64,000 bases of DNA from Sphingomonadales bacterium UBA6174 (GTDB taxonomy: Bacteria; Pseudomonadota; Alphaproteobacteria; Sphingomonadales; Sphingomonadaceae). The DNA is taken from assembly GCA_002422945.1 (NCBI GenBank), contig DITW01000027.1, positions 430 to 64,429 on the forward strand, given 5' to 3'. Shown here piece by piece: positions 53,354 to 62,522 of the stretch (the stretch's first letter is position 1; each line of letters begins with the position of its first letter). The notes below the pieces were generated by a model that was not told where the DNA came from, did no database searches, and was given only the letters and a program-made list of their open reading frames with translations. Made by a program: the position numbers and the translations under genes.

Positions 53354-54760
53354 ATGTCTGTAGTGCGCCCGCACGGTTTGCCGAATGCGAACGATACCGC
53401 TTATGGCGAAGCGCGCTGCCCTGCGCCCTCGGTGCAAGAGATCATCACGCACGATAAATATCCGGCACCTGCGGTGCTGACCCAAACCAATTATCAATAT
53501 CTCGGCAGCGAAGAGATCGGCTTTGAGCGTTATTACGATCAGTCGATTTTCGAGGCCGAGATCGACAAGATCTGGGGCAAGACCTGGCAATGGGTCTGCC
53601 GCGAAGATCACATCCCGGAACCGGGCGATCATTATGTATATGAGGTCGCGCATCTTTCGTTCATCGTCGTCCGGCAGGAAGACGGGAGCGTCAAAGGCTT
53701 CGTCAACAGCTGCCTCCACCGCGCCACCAAGTTTCGCAAGGGCGAAGGCTGTGGCAGCGCGGCCGCATTGCGCTGCCCTTATCATGGCTGGACATGGTCC
53801 AATGACGGCGCGTTAAAGGCGGTTCCGAATGCGTGGGATTTCCCGCATGTGGACCCTGCGAAATTCAACCTGCCGGAAGTGCGGATCGGCCATTGGGGTG
53901 GTTTCGTGTTTCTCAATCCGAGCGCGGAAGGCCCGGATTTGCTGGAATATCTCGCGCCCTTGCCGGAACACTTCGCCACTTGGGACATGGACAAGCGCTA
54001 TGTCGATTTGCACATGGAGAAAGAACTGCCATGTAATTGGAAGACGGCGCAGGAAGCGTTTCTTGAATCCTATCATGTGCTTGAAACCCATCCCCAGCTG
54101 ATGACCGGCGTGGGCGATGCCAATGTGCAATATGATCTCTATGGCGATCATGTGTCGCGTTTCTATGCTGCAGGTGGCGTCAACAGCCCGCATCTGGCCA
54201 AGCCATTGTCCGAACAGGAACTGGTCGATCAGATGCTGATCGGCGACCGTTCTGTGCTGGATGACAGCCTGACAGTCGGCGAGGGTGAAACCGCGCGCAT
54301 CGTGATGGCGCGTTTCCTGCGCAAGGTGATGGGCGATAAGTTCAAGGTCGATCTGTCGCGTTTCTCGGATTCCGAGATGATCGACACGATTGAATATCAT
54401 GTATTTCCGAATATGGTGTTGTTCCCGGGCGTGTCATTGCCGATGGTCTATCGTTTCCGTCCGATCGGTATGGACCCGAACCGCACGTTGTTTGAAATTC
54501 TGTTCCTGCGTCCGAAGCCGGATGTGGGTGTAGCACCGGAACCGGCAGAACCGGTCCGGGTGCGGGAAGAAGAGAGCTATGCCTCGGTGCCGGGCATGGA
54601 TGCCGCCATGGGGGCGGTATACGATCAAGACACCGACAATCTGCGCGCCCAGCAGCAGGGTTTTCGCGCTAGCCGCAAGGGGCGGCAAACGCTGGGCAAC
54701 TACCAGGAAGTGCGTATTCGGCATCTCAATCAGGTTGTCGATAAATACCTCAAGAGCTGA
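53354..54760 (+). CDS. Rieske oxygenase alpha subunit E
   Basis: 468-aa oxygenase. Rieske ligands Cys120, His122, Cys141, His144 (CLHRATK ... CPYHGW); iron-site segment QEAFLESYHVLETH with bridging-position Glu; third ligand Asp in YDQDTDNLRAQQQG. Paralogue of Rieske C. The ATG at 53354 follows GGAGA by five bases; longer frames (ATG at 53321, or from 53111) cross the divergent promoter and are rejected. It is directly followed by TonB receptor D, suggesting coordinated uptake and oxygenation of one compound. Confidence 0.93.
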   Translation: MSVVRPHGLPNANDTAYGEARCPAPSVQEIITHDKYPAPAVLTQTNYQYLGSEEIGFERYYDQSIFEAEIDKIWGKTWQWVCREDHIPEPGDHYVYEVAHLSFIVVRQEDGSVKGFVNSCLHRATKFRKGEGCGSAAALRCPYHGWTWSNDGALKAVPNAWDFPHVDPAKFNLPEVRIGHWGGFVFLNPSAEGPDLLEYLAPLPEHFATWDMDKRYVDLHMEKELPCNWKTAQEAFLESYHVLETHPQLMTGVGDANVQYDLYGDHVSRFYAAGGVNSPHLAKPLSEQELVDQMLIGDRSVLDDSLTVGEGETARIVMARFLRKVMGDKFKVDLSRFSDSEMIDTIEYHVFPNMVLFPGVSLPMVYRFRPIGMDPNRTLFEILFLRPKPDVGVAPEPAEPVRVREEESYASVPGMDAAMGAVYDQDTDNLRAQQQGFRASRKGRQTLGNYQEVRIRHLNQVVDKYLKS

Positions 54761-54782
54761 GGTAATCTTTGGGAGGAAGAAA

Positions 54783-57236
54783 ATGAAAACAATGAATTGG
54801 AAATTATTGGCCGGATTGTCGGTCATCGGCTTGAGCGCAAGCTCTTTTGCCGCAATGGCGCAAGAAGCCGAAGCGACCGGCGGTATCGAAGATATCGTCG
54901 TGACCGCACAGAAAAAGTCAGAAAATCTGCAGTCCGTGCCGATTTCGGTCTCCGCCATCGGTGGCGACAAGATCGCCAATATGAACCTGACCTCGTTGCA
55001 GGGCTTGCAGGGCAGCGTGCCGAACGTGCAGATCGATAACTTTGCCAACACGCCGCAAACGGCAGTGTTCAGCATCCGCGGTATCGGCGTGATCGAGCCG
55101 GATCCTTATGCCGGTAACACCGTGGGCATCGTCGTTGATGGCGTGCCGCAGTTCTTCTCGATGGGCGCGCTCCTCGACACCTATGACGTCGATCGGGTGG
55201 AAATCCTGCGCGGTCCGCAGGGCACGCTGTTCGGTGCGAACACGACCGGCGGCGTGGTGAACGTTGTCACCAAGCGTCCTTCCGGTGAATTTGGCGGCTA
55301 TGTCAAAGGCACCTATGGCAATTGGAACCGCTTCGACTTGAGCGCGGCCTTTGATGCGCCGATCGTGCAGGACAAGCTGGCATTGCGCGTTTCTGGCATC
55401 CATAGCCAGCGCGATGGCTGGACGACCAACGTCTACAACGGCAAATCGATGGGCGACAAGAACCTCGACGCGGTGCGCGCTATTTTGGCGTATACCCCGG
55501 ACAGCGATTTGAAGGTCACCTTGCAGGGCGAATATGTGGCGACCCGCAATGGCGCGCCAATCGTCGTCAATGGCGGTCTGCCGGGTGAAGGCAATTATGT
55601 CCCGGCTGGTACATATTGGAATGGCATGACGCAGGTTGCTGCCGGCACCTCGGGCGCTTCGCTGCTCCCGATGTATGTCAGCCCTTGCGCTGGCGGTGGC
55701 GTCTGCAAAGCGCCGAAGAAGTATTTCTCCGGCAACAATGAAGTGCCCGATCAGTCGGACATGAACACCTATATGGCGATTGGCACGATCGAGTATAGCA
55801 ATACCCCGATCGGCGACATCACCTCGATCACCGGCTACAAGCAGTTCGACCTGTTCGAATATACCGATCAGGACGGCACTGCGAAGAGCAATAACTCCAC
55901 CCGTCGTCGTACCGAAGCGTGGCAGTTCAGCCAGGAAATCCGCACCAGCGCAGACATCAACGATCAGTTGAACCTGACGGTGGGTGGCTTCTACCTGAAG
56001 AACCACTATAACCACTATCAGATGTATCATCTGGACTTCGCGTTCCCAGGTCTCACTCAGTATAACGAGCAAGCACAGAGCAACTACTCGATCTCCGGCT
56101 TTGCGCAGACCTATTATCAGGTTACTGATCGCCTGAAGCTGCAGGCGGGTATCCGTTATTCGCATGAACAGACCAAGGCGCGTTCGTTCCTCGACTATTC
56201 CTATGGCTTCGTCCCGCTGACGAGCGATGGTTTCCGGGGTGCGAATAACGACCGCGATGTGACGATCATTCTTGATCCGACGACCTTCGGTTTTGTTGGT
56301 TTGGGTAATTACGACACGTCACTGTACCAGTATAATGTGACCCAGCCGCTGACAGGTGGCCAAACCAACTATGGTGCGGTGCTGGTTGCCCCGAATTCGG
56401 CATTCACGGTCGGTGGCAAGAAGAGCTGGAACAACGTCGGTTGGAAGATCGGTGCAGACTATGAACTGGGTCAGAACCAGCTTGTCTATGCCAGCTGGGC
56501 GCGTGGCTTCAAGTCGGGCGGTTACACCGGTCGCGTCGGCGTGCCGGCGGATGGTGATGCTCCGTATAACCCGGAAAAGGTCGACACCTTTGAAGTCGGT
56601 TTGAAGGCTGACTTCCTTGATCGTCGTCTGCGCACCAACTTCGCGGCATTCTACACGAACTACCGCGACATGCAGGTTGCCCAGATCTATTTCGATCCGG
56701 AAACCAATGTGCAGGGCAACCGCATTCTCAATGCGGGTAAGTCGGAGATCAAGGGCTTCGAACTCGAAGTCACCGCTCTCCCGACGGAAGGCCTGACGCT
56801 GCGCGGTTCGCTTGCCTATCTCGATGCGAAGTACAAGCAGTTCCTGTATTTCGATCCGGTGGCAAAGACGAACACCAGCCTCAAGGGTTATGACCTGCAG
56901 AACGCACCGAAATGGGCGTCGACCCTTGGCATCAACTACAGCTATGCCCTGCCGAACGATGCACGCATCGTGGCGGATGCAAGCTGGAGCTACACCGCCA
57001 AGAAATACTACACCGCGATCTTGGATACCCCGCGTTCGACGGTGCAGGCAACCTATCTGATCGATGCGTTGCTGACCTATCATGCGCCGGACAACAAATA
57101 CACGGTCGGCCTGTGGGGCAAGAACCTGCTCGACAAGCGCTATATCTCGACCGTCTATGACTCGCCGGGCTATATGGGTCTGACGGGCTATGCACCGCCG
57201 CGTCAATATGGCGTATCGGTTGGCGTAAACTTCTGA
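54783..57236 (+). CDS. TonB-dependent outer membrane receptor D
   Basis: 817-aa receptor. Signal peptide cleaved after AMA (about residue 26); plug start IEDIVVTAQKKSENLQSVPISV and 'ILRGPQGTLFGANTTGGVVN'; the barrel ends in VGVNF. GGGAGGAA precedes the ATG by five bases. The AQKKSENLQ / GANTTGG variant separates it from receptors A-C. It lies in the same operon as Rieske E, 22 bases downstream. Confidence 0.95.
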   Translation: MKTMNWKLLAGLSVIGLSASSFAAMAQEAEATGGIEDIVVTAQKKSENLQSVPISVSAIGGDKIANMNLTSLQGLQGSVPNVQIDNFANTPQTAVFSIRGIGVIEPDPYAGNTVGIVVDGVPQFFSMGALLDTYDVDRVEILRGPQGTLFGANTTGGVVNVVTKRPSGEFGGYVKGTYGNWNRFDLSAAFDAPIVQDKLALRVSGIHSQRDGWTTNVYNGKSMGDKNLDAVRAILAYTPDSDLKVTLQGEYVATRNGAPIVVNGGLPGEGNYVPAGTYWNGMTQVAAGTSGASLLPMYVSPCAGGGVCKAPKKYFSGNNEVPDQSDMNTYMAIGTIEYSNTPIGDITSITGYKQFDLFEYTDQDGTAKSNNSTRRRTEAWQFSQEIRTSADINDQLNLTVGGFYLKNHYNHYQMYHLDFAFPGLTQYNEQAQSNYSISGFAQTYYQVTDRLKLQAGIRYSHEQTKARSFLDYSYGFVPLTSDGFRGANNDRDVTIILDPTTFGFVGLGNYDTSLYQYNVTQPLTGGQTNYGAVLVAPNSAFTVGGKKSWNNVGWKIGADYELGQNQLVYASWARGFKSGGYTGRVGVPADGDAPYNPEKVDTFEVGLKADFLDRRLRTNFAAFYTNYRDMQVAQIYFDPETNVQGNRILNAGKSEIKGFELEVTALPTEGLTLRGSLAYLDAKYKQFLYFDPVAKTNTSLKGYDLQNAPKWASTLGINYSYALPNDARIVADASWSYTAKKYYTAILDTPRSTVQATYLIDALLTYHAPDNKYTVGLWGKNLLDKRYISTVYDSPGYMGLTGYAPPRQYGVSVGVNF

Positions 57237-57247
57237 TCTAAAACAAT

Positions 57248-57281
57248 CTCTCCCGATGCTGGTAACGGCATCGGGAGAGAC
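57248..57281 (+). terminator. Hairpin after TonB receptor D
   Basis: Perfect 13-bp stem TCTCTCCCGATGC/GCATCGGGAGAGA, 8-nt loop, followed only by CGTTTCC. Probably an attenuating or mRNA-stabilising element that lowers expression of the genes downstream relative to the receptor. Confidence 0.65.
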
Positions 57282-57308
57282 GTTTCCATTCCAGAACGGC
57301 GGACCGAG

Positions 57309-58373
57309 ATGACATTGACTGCCCATGACCTTGTTGCCCGCCACGGGATTTTGAACGCGCTCGCGAACCATAGCCGGGGTGTCGATCGGGCGGATTTCAA
57401 CCTGTTGTCTTCTGCTTATCATGCGGATGCGACGGTTGATTATGGCTTCTTTGCCGGACCTGCCGCGACATTGGTGGATATTCTGGCGGGCGCGCAAAAA
57501 GGTACGCCGCCGACATTGCACCGGACGTGCAATATGTGGATCAAGGTCGATGGCGACCGTGCGATTTCGGAATCCTATGTGATTGCCTATGTCGAAGAGG
57601 CTGAACTCCAGCGCTTCGTCTTCGGGCGCTATCTCGACCGGCATGAATGCCGGAACGGTGAATGGCGGTTGAGCCATCGCCAATATCTGTTGGACGGCAA
57701 TACCAACCGCCCCAACACCGCGACCCGGGCGGATCCGCCTGTGGGCCATGAAAATTACGTGCCGATCGGGGCCAAGGGCGCTGCCGATGCGGGCAGGGCG
57801 CTGATGGCCTTTCATCAGGCCTCATTTCGTCAAAATTCCTCTTCCCAGCTTGGAGCCGAGCCGATGACCGTTGATGCAACCGCCCTTGATGTGGCGCTGT
57901 CGCGTGCCGCGATCCTGGATCTGACCTATGCCTATTGCCGTGGTGTCGACCGTGGCGACAAGGCGTTGCTGTCATCGATTTTCCATGAAGATTCGACGGT
58001 GATTTCTGGCGTGATCAACGGCACCGGCGCGGAATTCGCCGATGGCATTGTCGATTTCTGCGTCGCCAATTTCGAATATTGCTTCCATTCGGTCGCCAAC
58101 CAATGGGTCGACATCACCGGCGACACCGCGATTGGCGAACATTATGTCGTCGCCCATCTGACGGCGGGCGGCAATGATGTGATGACCGGCGGGCGCTATG
58201 TCGATAGCTATGAACGCCGCGACGGCGTCTGGAAGATCAAGAGCCGGACCTTCGTCAACGACTGGACGACGACCCATGCCAGCACAATGCAACGTGGTGA
58301 GTTTTATGAACCGCTGAAATGGGGCTGCTTTGGCAAGAATGATCCGGTCTATTCTGTGTGGGCGGGCGCGTGA
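57309..58373 (+). CDS. Tandem two-domain SnoaL-like protein
   Basis: 354-aa protein made of two NTF2-fold SnoaL_4 domains (about 1-140 and 190-345) joined by a 40-residue linker. The halves repeat the same pattern: 'ANHSRGVDRADFNLLSSAYHADATVDYG' and 'AYCRGVDRGDKALLSSIFHEDSTVISG', then '...GRYLDRHECRNGEWRLSHRQ' and '...GRYVDSYERRDGVWKIKSRT'. An internal duplication is therefore clear. Single-domain relatives in this window are 140-180 aa. The stop overlaps the GTG of the GFA gene. Role unknown; NTF2 enzymes in steroid and polyketide pathways are isomerases, cyclases or dehydratases. Confidence 0.88.
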   Translation: MTLTAHDLVARHGILNALANHSRGVDRADFNLLSSAYHADATVDYGFFAGPAATLVDILAGAQKGTPPTLHRTCNMWIKVDGDRAISESYVIAYVEEAELQRFVFGRYLDRHECRNGEWRLSHRQYLLDGNTNRPNTATRADPPVGHENYVPIGAKGAADAGRALMAFHQASFRQNSSSQLGAEPMTVDATALDVALSRAAILDLTYAYCRGVDRGDKALLSSIFHEDSTVISGVINGTGAEFADGIVDFCVANFEYCFHSVANQWVDITGDTAIGEHYVVAHLTAGGNDVMTGGRYVDSYERRDGVWKIKSRTFVNDWTTTHASTMQRGEFYEPLKWGCFGKNDPVYSVWAGA

Positions 58374-58780
58374 CCAGCGAACGCGAAGGCGGCTGCCTGT
58401 GTGGCGCGGTGCGTTACCGCGCAAGCTGGCCGCCGTTGCTGACCGCTGTCTGCCATTGCAAGAATTGCCAGAAACAATCCGGCTCTGCATTGTCGATGGT
58501 GGCGGTGTTGCCGCGCGATGGCTTGAAGGTCACGGGCGAACTCACCATCTATCAGGACAAGGGCAGTAGCGGCCAGGCGGTCTGGCGCAAATTCTGCGGC
58601 AAATGCGGATCGCCGGTCGTGACGGACACGCCTGCGGCTGAAGCGAATGATATCATTTTTATCAAGGCGGGGACGCTGGACGAGGCACAAGACCTTGCAC
58701 CGACCCTCCATTATTGGGCCGATAGCGCCCAGCATTGGTTTGTTTTTCCTGAAGGCGTTGAGTGCCTGCACACTCAATAA
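58370..58780 (+). CDS. GFA/CENP-V-domain zinc protein
   Basis: 136-aa GFA-family protein. Zinc ligands are visible as Cys9/Cys11 (GGCLCGAVRY), the CHCKNC cluster and CGKCGSP. The family is named for glutathione-dependent formaldehyde activation, but most members are uncharacterised. A GTG start at 58370 overlaps the upstream stop (GTGA). In a Rieske operon it could help handle formaldehyde or a glutathione adduct, but this is inference. Confidence 0.85.
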   Translation: MTSEREGGCLCGAVRYRASWPPLLTAVCHCKNCQKQSGSALSMVAVLPRDGLKVTGELTIYQDKGSSGQAVWRKFCGKCGSPVVTDTPAAEANDIIFIKAGTLDEAQDLAPTLHYWADSAQHWFVFPEGVECLHTQ

Positions 58781-58807
58781 GACCTGAAAACTTAATAGGA
58801 GCATGTG

Positions 58808-59554
58808 ATGGGACGCGTTGAAGGCAAAGTGGCATTGATCACCGGTGGGGCATCTGGTCTGGGCGCGGAAACCGCGCGCACCCTTGCGCGTGAGGGCGCG
58901 AAAATTGTTATTACCGATGTGCAGGAAGAATTGGGCCAAAAGGTTGCCGCCGAGGTTCCGGGCGCGTTGTTCTTCAAACATGATGTGCGTAGCGAAGAGC
59001 AATGGCAGGATGTGGTCGCCAAGACCGTTGCCGCGTTCGGCAAGCTCGATGTGCTGGTCAACAATGCCGGTGTCGTGCGCTTCGGCTCGGTCGAAGATCT
59101 GAGCTATGCTGATTATAAATTTCAGGTCGAAATCATGCTCGATGGCACGTTTTTGGGATGCAAATATGCATTGCCAAAGATGACCAAGGGCGGCGGCGGC
59201 TCAATTATCAACCTCGCGTCGATTGGCGGTATCAAGGGCATCAGCTCGATCCCGGCCTATGCCGGTGCCAAGGGCGGCATCATTTCCATGACCCGCAGTA
59301 TCGCCGTGCATTGTCAGGAACAGGGCTATGCGATCCGCTGTAATGCGATTGCGCCGGGCGGGATCGAAACGCCGATGACCGCGCAGGCCGTGGCGCAATT
59401 GCCAGAAGGTGATCCGGGTCTTGAACAGAACCGCAACCTTGGCATGGGGCAGCCGAGCGACATCGCCAATGCGGCTTTGTATCTCGCCTCTGAGGAAAGC
59501 CGTTTCATGACGGGTGCCGTGATGGTCATCGACAATGCGGAGACGATCCGTTGA
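58808..59554 (+). CDS. SDR family oxidoreductase
   Basis: 248-aa classical SDR: TGGASGLGAETARTL, NNAGV, NLASIGGIKGI with Ser and YAGAK; the tail 'TGAVMVIDNAETIR' replaces the usual DGG. It resembles cyclohexanol/hydroxysteroid dehydrogenase-type SDRs. AGGAG lies six bases before the ATG at 58808. The stop overlaps the TTG of the SnoaL gene. Confidence 0.92.
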   Translation: MGRVEGKVALITGGASGLGAETARTLAREGAKIVITDVQEELGQKVAAEVPGALFFKHDVRSEEQWQDVVAKTVAAFGKLDVLVNNAGVVRFGSVEDLSYADYKFQVEIMLDGTFLGCKYALPKMTKGGGGSIINLASIGGIKGISSIPAYAGAKGGIISMTRSIAVHCQEQGYAIRCNAIAPGGIETPMTAQAVAQLPEGDPGLEQNRNLGMGQPSDIANAALYLASEESRFMTGAVMVIDNAETIR

Positions 59555-60078
59555 GCAAACCCTTCGATCTGGAAGCCGAGGTCCGCGACCTCGCGGCGAG
59601 GCGCGATATTCATGATGCATTGTGCCGCTATATGCGGGCGCAGGATCGGCTCGATCCGGTGCTGCATCGTTCGGCCTTTCATGACGGTGCCTATGTCGAT
59701 TGCGGCCTGATGCAGGGGACGGCGGATGAGTTTGTCGCTTTCGCACAAAATCTGCTGGCCGATATGGAAGCCAGCCAGCACATTATCGGTCAGGTTCAAC
59801 TGGATGTGCGCGGTGATGAAGCCAGCGGCGAGGTCTATTTTTACGCATGGCATCGCACCCGTGAAGGGGATGATTCCAAGGACCTGATCGTCGCTGGTCG
59901 CTATGTGGATGAATATGCCTGTCGCAATGGAGAGTGGCGGATTGTGAAGCGTCGGGAGATTATAGACTGGACGCGTTTCGACGCTGCCGACACTGCATTT
60001 TTGGATGAATATCCACATCTTCCGCGCGGGGGCCGTCGCGGGGAAGATTTCAGCGAACAACGAAATTGGCCCGCATAA
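59551..60078 (+). CDS. SnoaL-like/NTF2-fold protein preceding Rieske F
   Basis: 175-aa SnoaL_4-type protein: 'DIHDALCRYMRAQDRLDPVLHRSAFHDGAYVDCG' and 'GRYVDEYACRNGEWRIVKRREIIDW', matching the halves of the tandem protein at 57309. The probable start is TTG at 59551, coupled to the SDR stop (TTGA). It ends 10 bases before Rieske F, and its last codons carry that gene's SD. A tight Rieske-SnoaL pair. Confidence 0.87.
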   Translation: MSKPFDLEAEVRDLAARRDIHDALCRYMRAQDRLDPVLHRSAFHDGAYVDCGLMQGTADEFVAFAQNLLADMEASQHIIGQVQLDVRGDEASGEVYFYAWHRTREGDDSKDLIVAGRYVDEYACRNGEWRIVKRREIIDWTRFDAADTAFLDEYPHLPRGGRRGEDFSEQRNWPA

Positions 60079-60088
60079 GGAGTTGATC

Positions 60089-61411
60089 ATGAACGTCCAG
60101 TCCAATGTGTCTCGTTATTCCGAGGGTTTTGACCTGCCGGTGCGGGGCGATACGATCACAGCTGATCGCTATATTTCGCGCGAATATATGGAGCTTGAGA
60201 ACAAGAATCTCTGGCCGCGCGTCTGGCATTTGGGCGGGATGGTTGCCGAGCTGGAAGAAGAGGGCGATTTCGTTCGCCACAATATCGGCAAGGAATCCGT
60301 GATCATGGTCCGTCAGGCCGATGGATCGATCAAGGCGTTCTACAACACCTGCCCGCATCGCGGGAACCGTCTGATCCTTGGCGATGTGGGCGGTAGCGAC
60401 CGCATCACCTGCGGTTATCACAACTGGCAGTTCTCGCCGGATGGCGTGCTGGTCAAGGCGCAGGACCCGGATGATTTCCCGGGCGGCGATCCGTGCGGCA
60501 AGGTCAAGCTAAGCGAAATTCTCTGCGACACTTGGGGTCCATTCATTTTTTATTGCATGGATCTCGATGCCAAGCCGTTGCTGGAATGGCTGGCGCCATT
60601 GCCGGAACGGTTGAAGGGCTATGGCCTTGGCAATTGGGTGCGGGTGATGAACCTCTCTGCCGATGCGAACTTCAACTGGAAGATCATCCGCGACAATTTC
60701 AACGAGAGCTACCATCTGCCGACGATCCATCCGGAACTGGCGACGTTCATCAATGATGGCCTGCCGGATACATTGTTTGAAATGTATGAAAGCGGGCATA
60801 ATTCGATGTGGATGAAGGGCCATCAGGCCACGACCCGCAACGAAGCGTTTCAGACCGGCGAAGTGCCATCGCCGCTGGATGACATTGCGCGGGCCTGGGG
60901 TGTCGATCCGGCACCGTTCAAGGGCCATACCGGCGATATTCGTCAGGCGATCATCGAGGCGAAGCGTCGTCTTGGGCCGGAACGCGGTTACAAGAATTAT
61001 GTGGATATGAGCGATCAGCAACTGGTCGATTATTTCCATTGCACCTTCTTTCCGAATTTGACGCTCACCATGTCGCCGGAACAATGCCAGATCCTGCGCA
61101 CCGAACCGCACCCGACCGATCCGGAAAAGTGCGTGTTCCAGCATTGGATTCTGGTGCCGCCGGTCGAAGGCATGAAAGAAGTCGATAGCCCGATTGGCAA
61201 AGTGCCGTTGGAATGGGCGGAAAACCGTCACTCGGTCTATGGCGATGGCCAGTCGCTCGGCTTTGTCGCGGATCAGGATCTGAGCATCGGCACCAGCCAG
61301 CAACAGGGCCTGAATTCGCGCGGGTTCAAGGGTTGCATGCTGACCTATCAGGAAAAGCGCATCCAGCGGTTCCATGAACTGCTCGATGATTATGTCCACG
61401 GGATCGTCTGA
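60089..61411 (+). CDS. Rieske oxygenase alpha subunit F
   Basis: 440-aa oxygenase. Rieske ligands Cys88, His90, Cys108, His111 (CPHRGNR ... CGYHNW; the usual YHGW is YHNW); iron-site segment RDNFNESYHLPTIH with bridging-position Glu; third ligand Asp in VADQDLSIG. It groups with Rieske A and G. AAGGAG lies six bases before the ATG; a frame from 60005 overlaps the SnoaL gene. One base separates it from the VOC gene. Confidence 0.93.
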   Translation: MNVQSNVSRYSEGFDLPVRGDTITADRYISREYMELENKNLWPRVWHLGGMVAELEEEGDFVRHNIGKESVIMVRQADGSIKAFYNTCPHRGNRLILGDVGGSDRITCGYHNWQFSPDGVLVKAQDPDDFPGGDPCGKVKLSEILCDTWGPFIFYCMDLDAKPLLEWLAPLPERLKGYGLGNWVRVMNLSADANFNWKIIRDNFNESYHLPTIHPELATFINDGLPDTLFEMYESGHNSMWMKGHQATTRNEAFQTGEVPSPLDDIARAWGVDPAPFKGHTGDIRQAIIEAKRRLGPERGYKNYVDMSDQQLVDYFHCTFFPNLTLTMSPEQCQILRTEPHPTDPEKCVFQHWILVPPVEGMKEVDSPIGKVPLEWAENRHSVYGDGQSLGFVADQDLSIGTSQQQGLNSRGFKGCMLTYQEKRIQRFHELLDDYVHGIV

Positions 61412-61412
61412 T

Positions 61413-61949
61413 ATGTTGGTCCCCGGCGAACGTCGTCGCGTCATGCAGGCGTGCTGGTCGGTCCCCAATATTCGGGAGGCCTGCCGCAAATGGACGGATA
61501 CGATGGGCATCGGCCCATTTTACCTGTTCGAAAATCTGCATGTGGATAGTGTCAATTATCGCGGTACGCCGACGAGCACGACATTTTCCATTGCGATGGC
61601 GCAAGCCGGGGGCATTCAGATCGAATTGGTGGAGCAACATTGCGACAACCCTTCGGCCTATCGCGATCTGGTGGCCAAGGGCGCGAATGGGTTCCACCAT
61701 ATCGCAATCTATGTTGAAGATTATGATGCGGCGCTGAAGCATTACACCGACAAGGGCTTTGAAGCCGCAATCGACGGGTGTTTCGGCGAGATGCGCTTTG
61801 CCTATGTCGATACCAGCGCGGCGCTTGGCTGCATGGTCGAGATTATCGAACATCATCCAATTCAGGATGAGATTTTTGCGCGCGTTATAGAAGGCGCGGC
61901 GAATTGGGATGGGGTCACCGACTCGATCCGCGCAGCCATGCCTGTGTAA
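61413..61949 (+). CDS. VOC-family protein
   Basis: 178-aa VOC protein: 'QACWSVPNIREACRKWTDTMGIGPFYLFEN', 'GANGFHHIAIYVEDYDAALKHY' and 'GCMVEIIEHHP', the last supplying a probable Glu ligand and the middle a His. Length and 'GIGPFY' resemble methylmalonyl-CoA epimerase-like or lactoylglutathione lyase-like members. It follows Rieske F with a one-base gap, so is co-translated. Reaction unknown. Confidence 0.87.
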   Translation: MLVPGERRRVMQACWSVPNIREACRKWTDTMGIGPFYLFENLHVDSVNYRGTPTSTTFSIAMAQAGGIQIELVEQHCDNPSAYRDLVAKGANGFHHIAIYVEDYDAALKHYTDKGFEAAIDGCFGEMRFAYVDTSAALGCMVEIIEHHPIQDEIFARVIEGAANWDGVTDSIRAAMPV

Positions 61950-61999
61950 ATTGGGCCTGTTTTAATCGGCTCAGCTCATTTCGAGAGGAAATCAATATC

Positions 62000-62446
62000 A
62001 TGACGAATATGCCACTAGAAGTTCGCATCGCGATGCAGGATCTGATGACTGATTATTGCTATGCGGTGGACAAGCTCGATGATATTGATGGTTTGTTGTC
62101 GTTGTTCACCGAAGATGCGGTACTCGACTTTAACAAAATCGGTCTGCCGGTCATGAATGGCCATGGCGATATTCGCGCGTTTTTTGATCGCGTCTTCAAG
62201 GATATGAGCCACCACGCGCATTATATCACCAACTTCCGTCCGGAAGCTTTTGGTGGCGATACGGCGGCGATGTCGGCTTATGTCATTGGTCTTGGCCGCG
62301 CCAAGGATGGCAATGAAGTTGCGGTGAACGTCCAGTACAAGTTTGAAGCTGTGCAGACGGCCAGCGGCTGGAAGGCCAAGCGCTATTCGATGTTCGCAAT
62401 GATGCCGTTGCCGGGCTCGCTGACCGAAATCCACGGCGAACATTGA
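62000..62446 (+). CDS. SnoaL-like/NTF2-fold protein preceding Rieske G
   Basis: 148-aa SnoaL_4-type protein: 'MQDLMTDYCYAVDKLDDIDGLLSLFTEDAVLDF' and 'ASGWKAKRYSMFAM'. GAGAGGAA precedes the ATG by eight bases. It lies 76 bases upstream of Rieske G, giving another SnoaL-Rieske neighbour pair. It is more divergent from the 57309 and 59551 proteins than they are from each other. Confidence 0.86.
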   Translation: MTNMPLEVRIAMQDLMTDYCYAVDKLDDIDGLLSLFTEDAVLDFNKIGLPVMNGHGDIRAFFDRVFKDMSHHAHYITNFRPEAFGGDTAAMSAYVIGLGRAKDGNEVAVNVQYKFEAVQTASGWKAKRYSMFAMMPLPGSLTEIHGEH

Positions 62447-62522
62447 TACGCTTCAAGTAACTGTAAAAATTAATTATTATCCTGCCGGATGAGGGGCCGG
62501 CTCCACATTAGGAGTGACAATC

